Made by a program: the position numbers and the translations under genes. 46,601 bases of DNA from NCBI GenBank assembly GCA_025354165.1, contig JANXNI010000020.1, positions 1-46,601 of the forward strand, written 5' to 3'. Of this stretch, positions 46,467 to 46,601 are shown one piece after another (positions within the stretch are counted from its first letter, which is position 1; every line of letters begins with the position of its first letter). The notes under the pieces were generated by a model, which was not told where the DNA came from, did no database searches, and was given only the letters and a program-made list of their open reading frames with translations. The stretch is from Burkholderiales bacterium. GTDB lineage: Bacteria; Pseudomonadota; Gammaproteobacteria; Burkholderiales; Casimicrobiaceae.

Positions 46467-46601
46467 TTAGCAAGCTGTCTCAGGAAGCCTTATTTTGCGT
46501 AGTGGCTGAGGGCTTGAGGCAACGGCGGCGTGCAACAGTCTGGGCAGCATCGCCTTCAGGTTTGATCGCCGATTGAATCGATAGGCGAACTCCGCCAGAT
46601 A
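46467..46601 (-). CDS. C-terminal end of ISXO2/IS1595-type transposase (cut by window edge)
   Basis: The minus-strand frame reads in from the right edge as YLAEFAYRFNRRSNLKAMLP, then RLLHAAVASSPQPLRKIRLP and stops at TAA 46467-46469. The EFAYRFNRR and LPRLL patterns are hallmarks of the C-terminus of ISXO2-like DDE transposases. The frame has no start in the window. Just beyond the stop, GGCAATAGTCGACACC (46448-46463) may be part of the terminal inverted repeat. Confidence 0.75.
   Translation of the reverse strand, partial: YLAEFAYRFNRRSNLKAMLPRLLHAAVASSPQPLRKIRLPETAC

Overview
The window is a piece of a Gram-negative chromosome, most likely from the order Burkholderiales or a close betaproteobacterial relative. 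The pointers are lpxH (lipid A synthesis), a trimeric-type porin ending in Phe, two Bug/TctC-type periplasmic binding proteins, a secDF-yajC/tgt/queA block, GC-rich codon use and REP-like repeats. No rRNA or species marker is present, so the assignment stops there.

Layout: (1) 1-1848, the N-terminal part of a large secreted glycine-rich protein with a DUF11-type domain, running off the left edge. (2) 2327-7759, housekeeping and envelope genes on the + strand: nudC, a TPR protein and an L,D-transpeptidase that share a C-terminal domain, a periplasmic and a cytoplasmic cyclophilin, lpxH, and a tRNA-Ala whose 5' end supplies the lpxH stop codon. (3) 7813-14952, mixed genes: a Gfo/Idh/MocA oxidoreductase, a small ribbon-helix-helix protein, a self-contained small-gene unit, a gene-poor stretch, a GNAT enzyme, a REP pair, a Na/Pi cotransporter, an iodotyrosine-deiodinase-like nitroreductase and a toxin-antitoxin pair whose antitoxin appears cut by an amber codon. 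(4) 15024-25106, all on the - strand: queA-tgt, then a Bug protein and an MmgE/PrpD protein that separate tgt from yajC-secD-secF, then dedA. (5) 25530-37758, an aromatic catabolic cluster: a MetE-like methyltransferase divergent from vanA-vanR-vanB, a porin, a crotonase plus feruloyl-CoA synthetase pair, a Bug protein, a MarR regulator, an amidohydrolase and pobA. Together these feed ferulate, vanillate and 4-hydroxybenzoate towards protocatechuate.

(6) 38002-45678 is an integrated element bounded by a perfect 26-bp direct repeat. A tyrosine integrase sits at its right end beside a tRNA-Leu. A tightly coupled leftward operon (AlpA-like regulator, 94-aa protein, TOPRIM primase, RepA/DnaB-type ATPase, 192-aa protein) has 4-nt start/stop overlaps at every junction. 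The left end carries cargo: a DEDD exonuclease with a C-terminal membrane anchor and a secreted protein of unknown role. No capsid, tail or conjugation genes are visible, so it resembles a satellite or replicating integrative element. (7) 45787-46601 holds tRNA-Leu, a TlpA/thioredoxin-like protein and the C-terminal end of an ISXO2/IS1595-type transposase cut by the right edge.

The best candidate for something undescribed is the 7.7-kb element, with its repeated GGGGGCAC motifs at the integrase end, its terminator-like hairpin inside a coding sequence, and its membrane-anchored exonuclease cargo.
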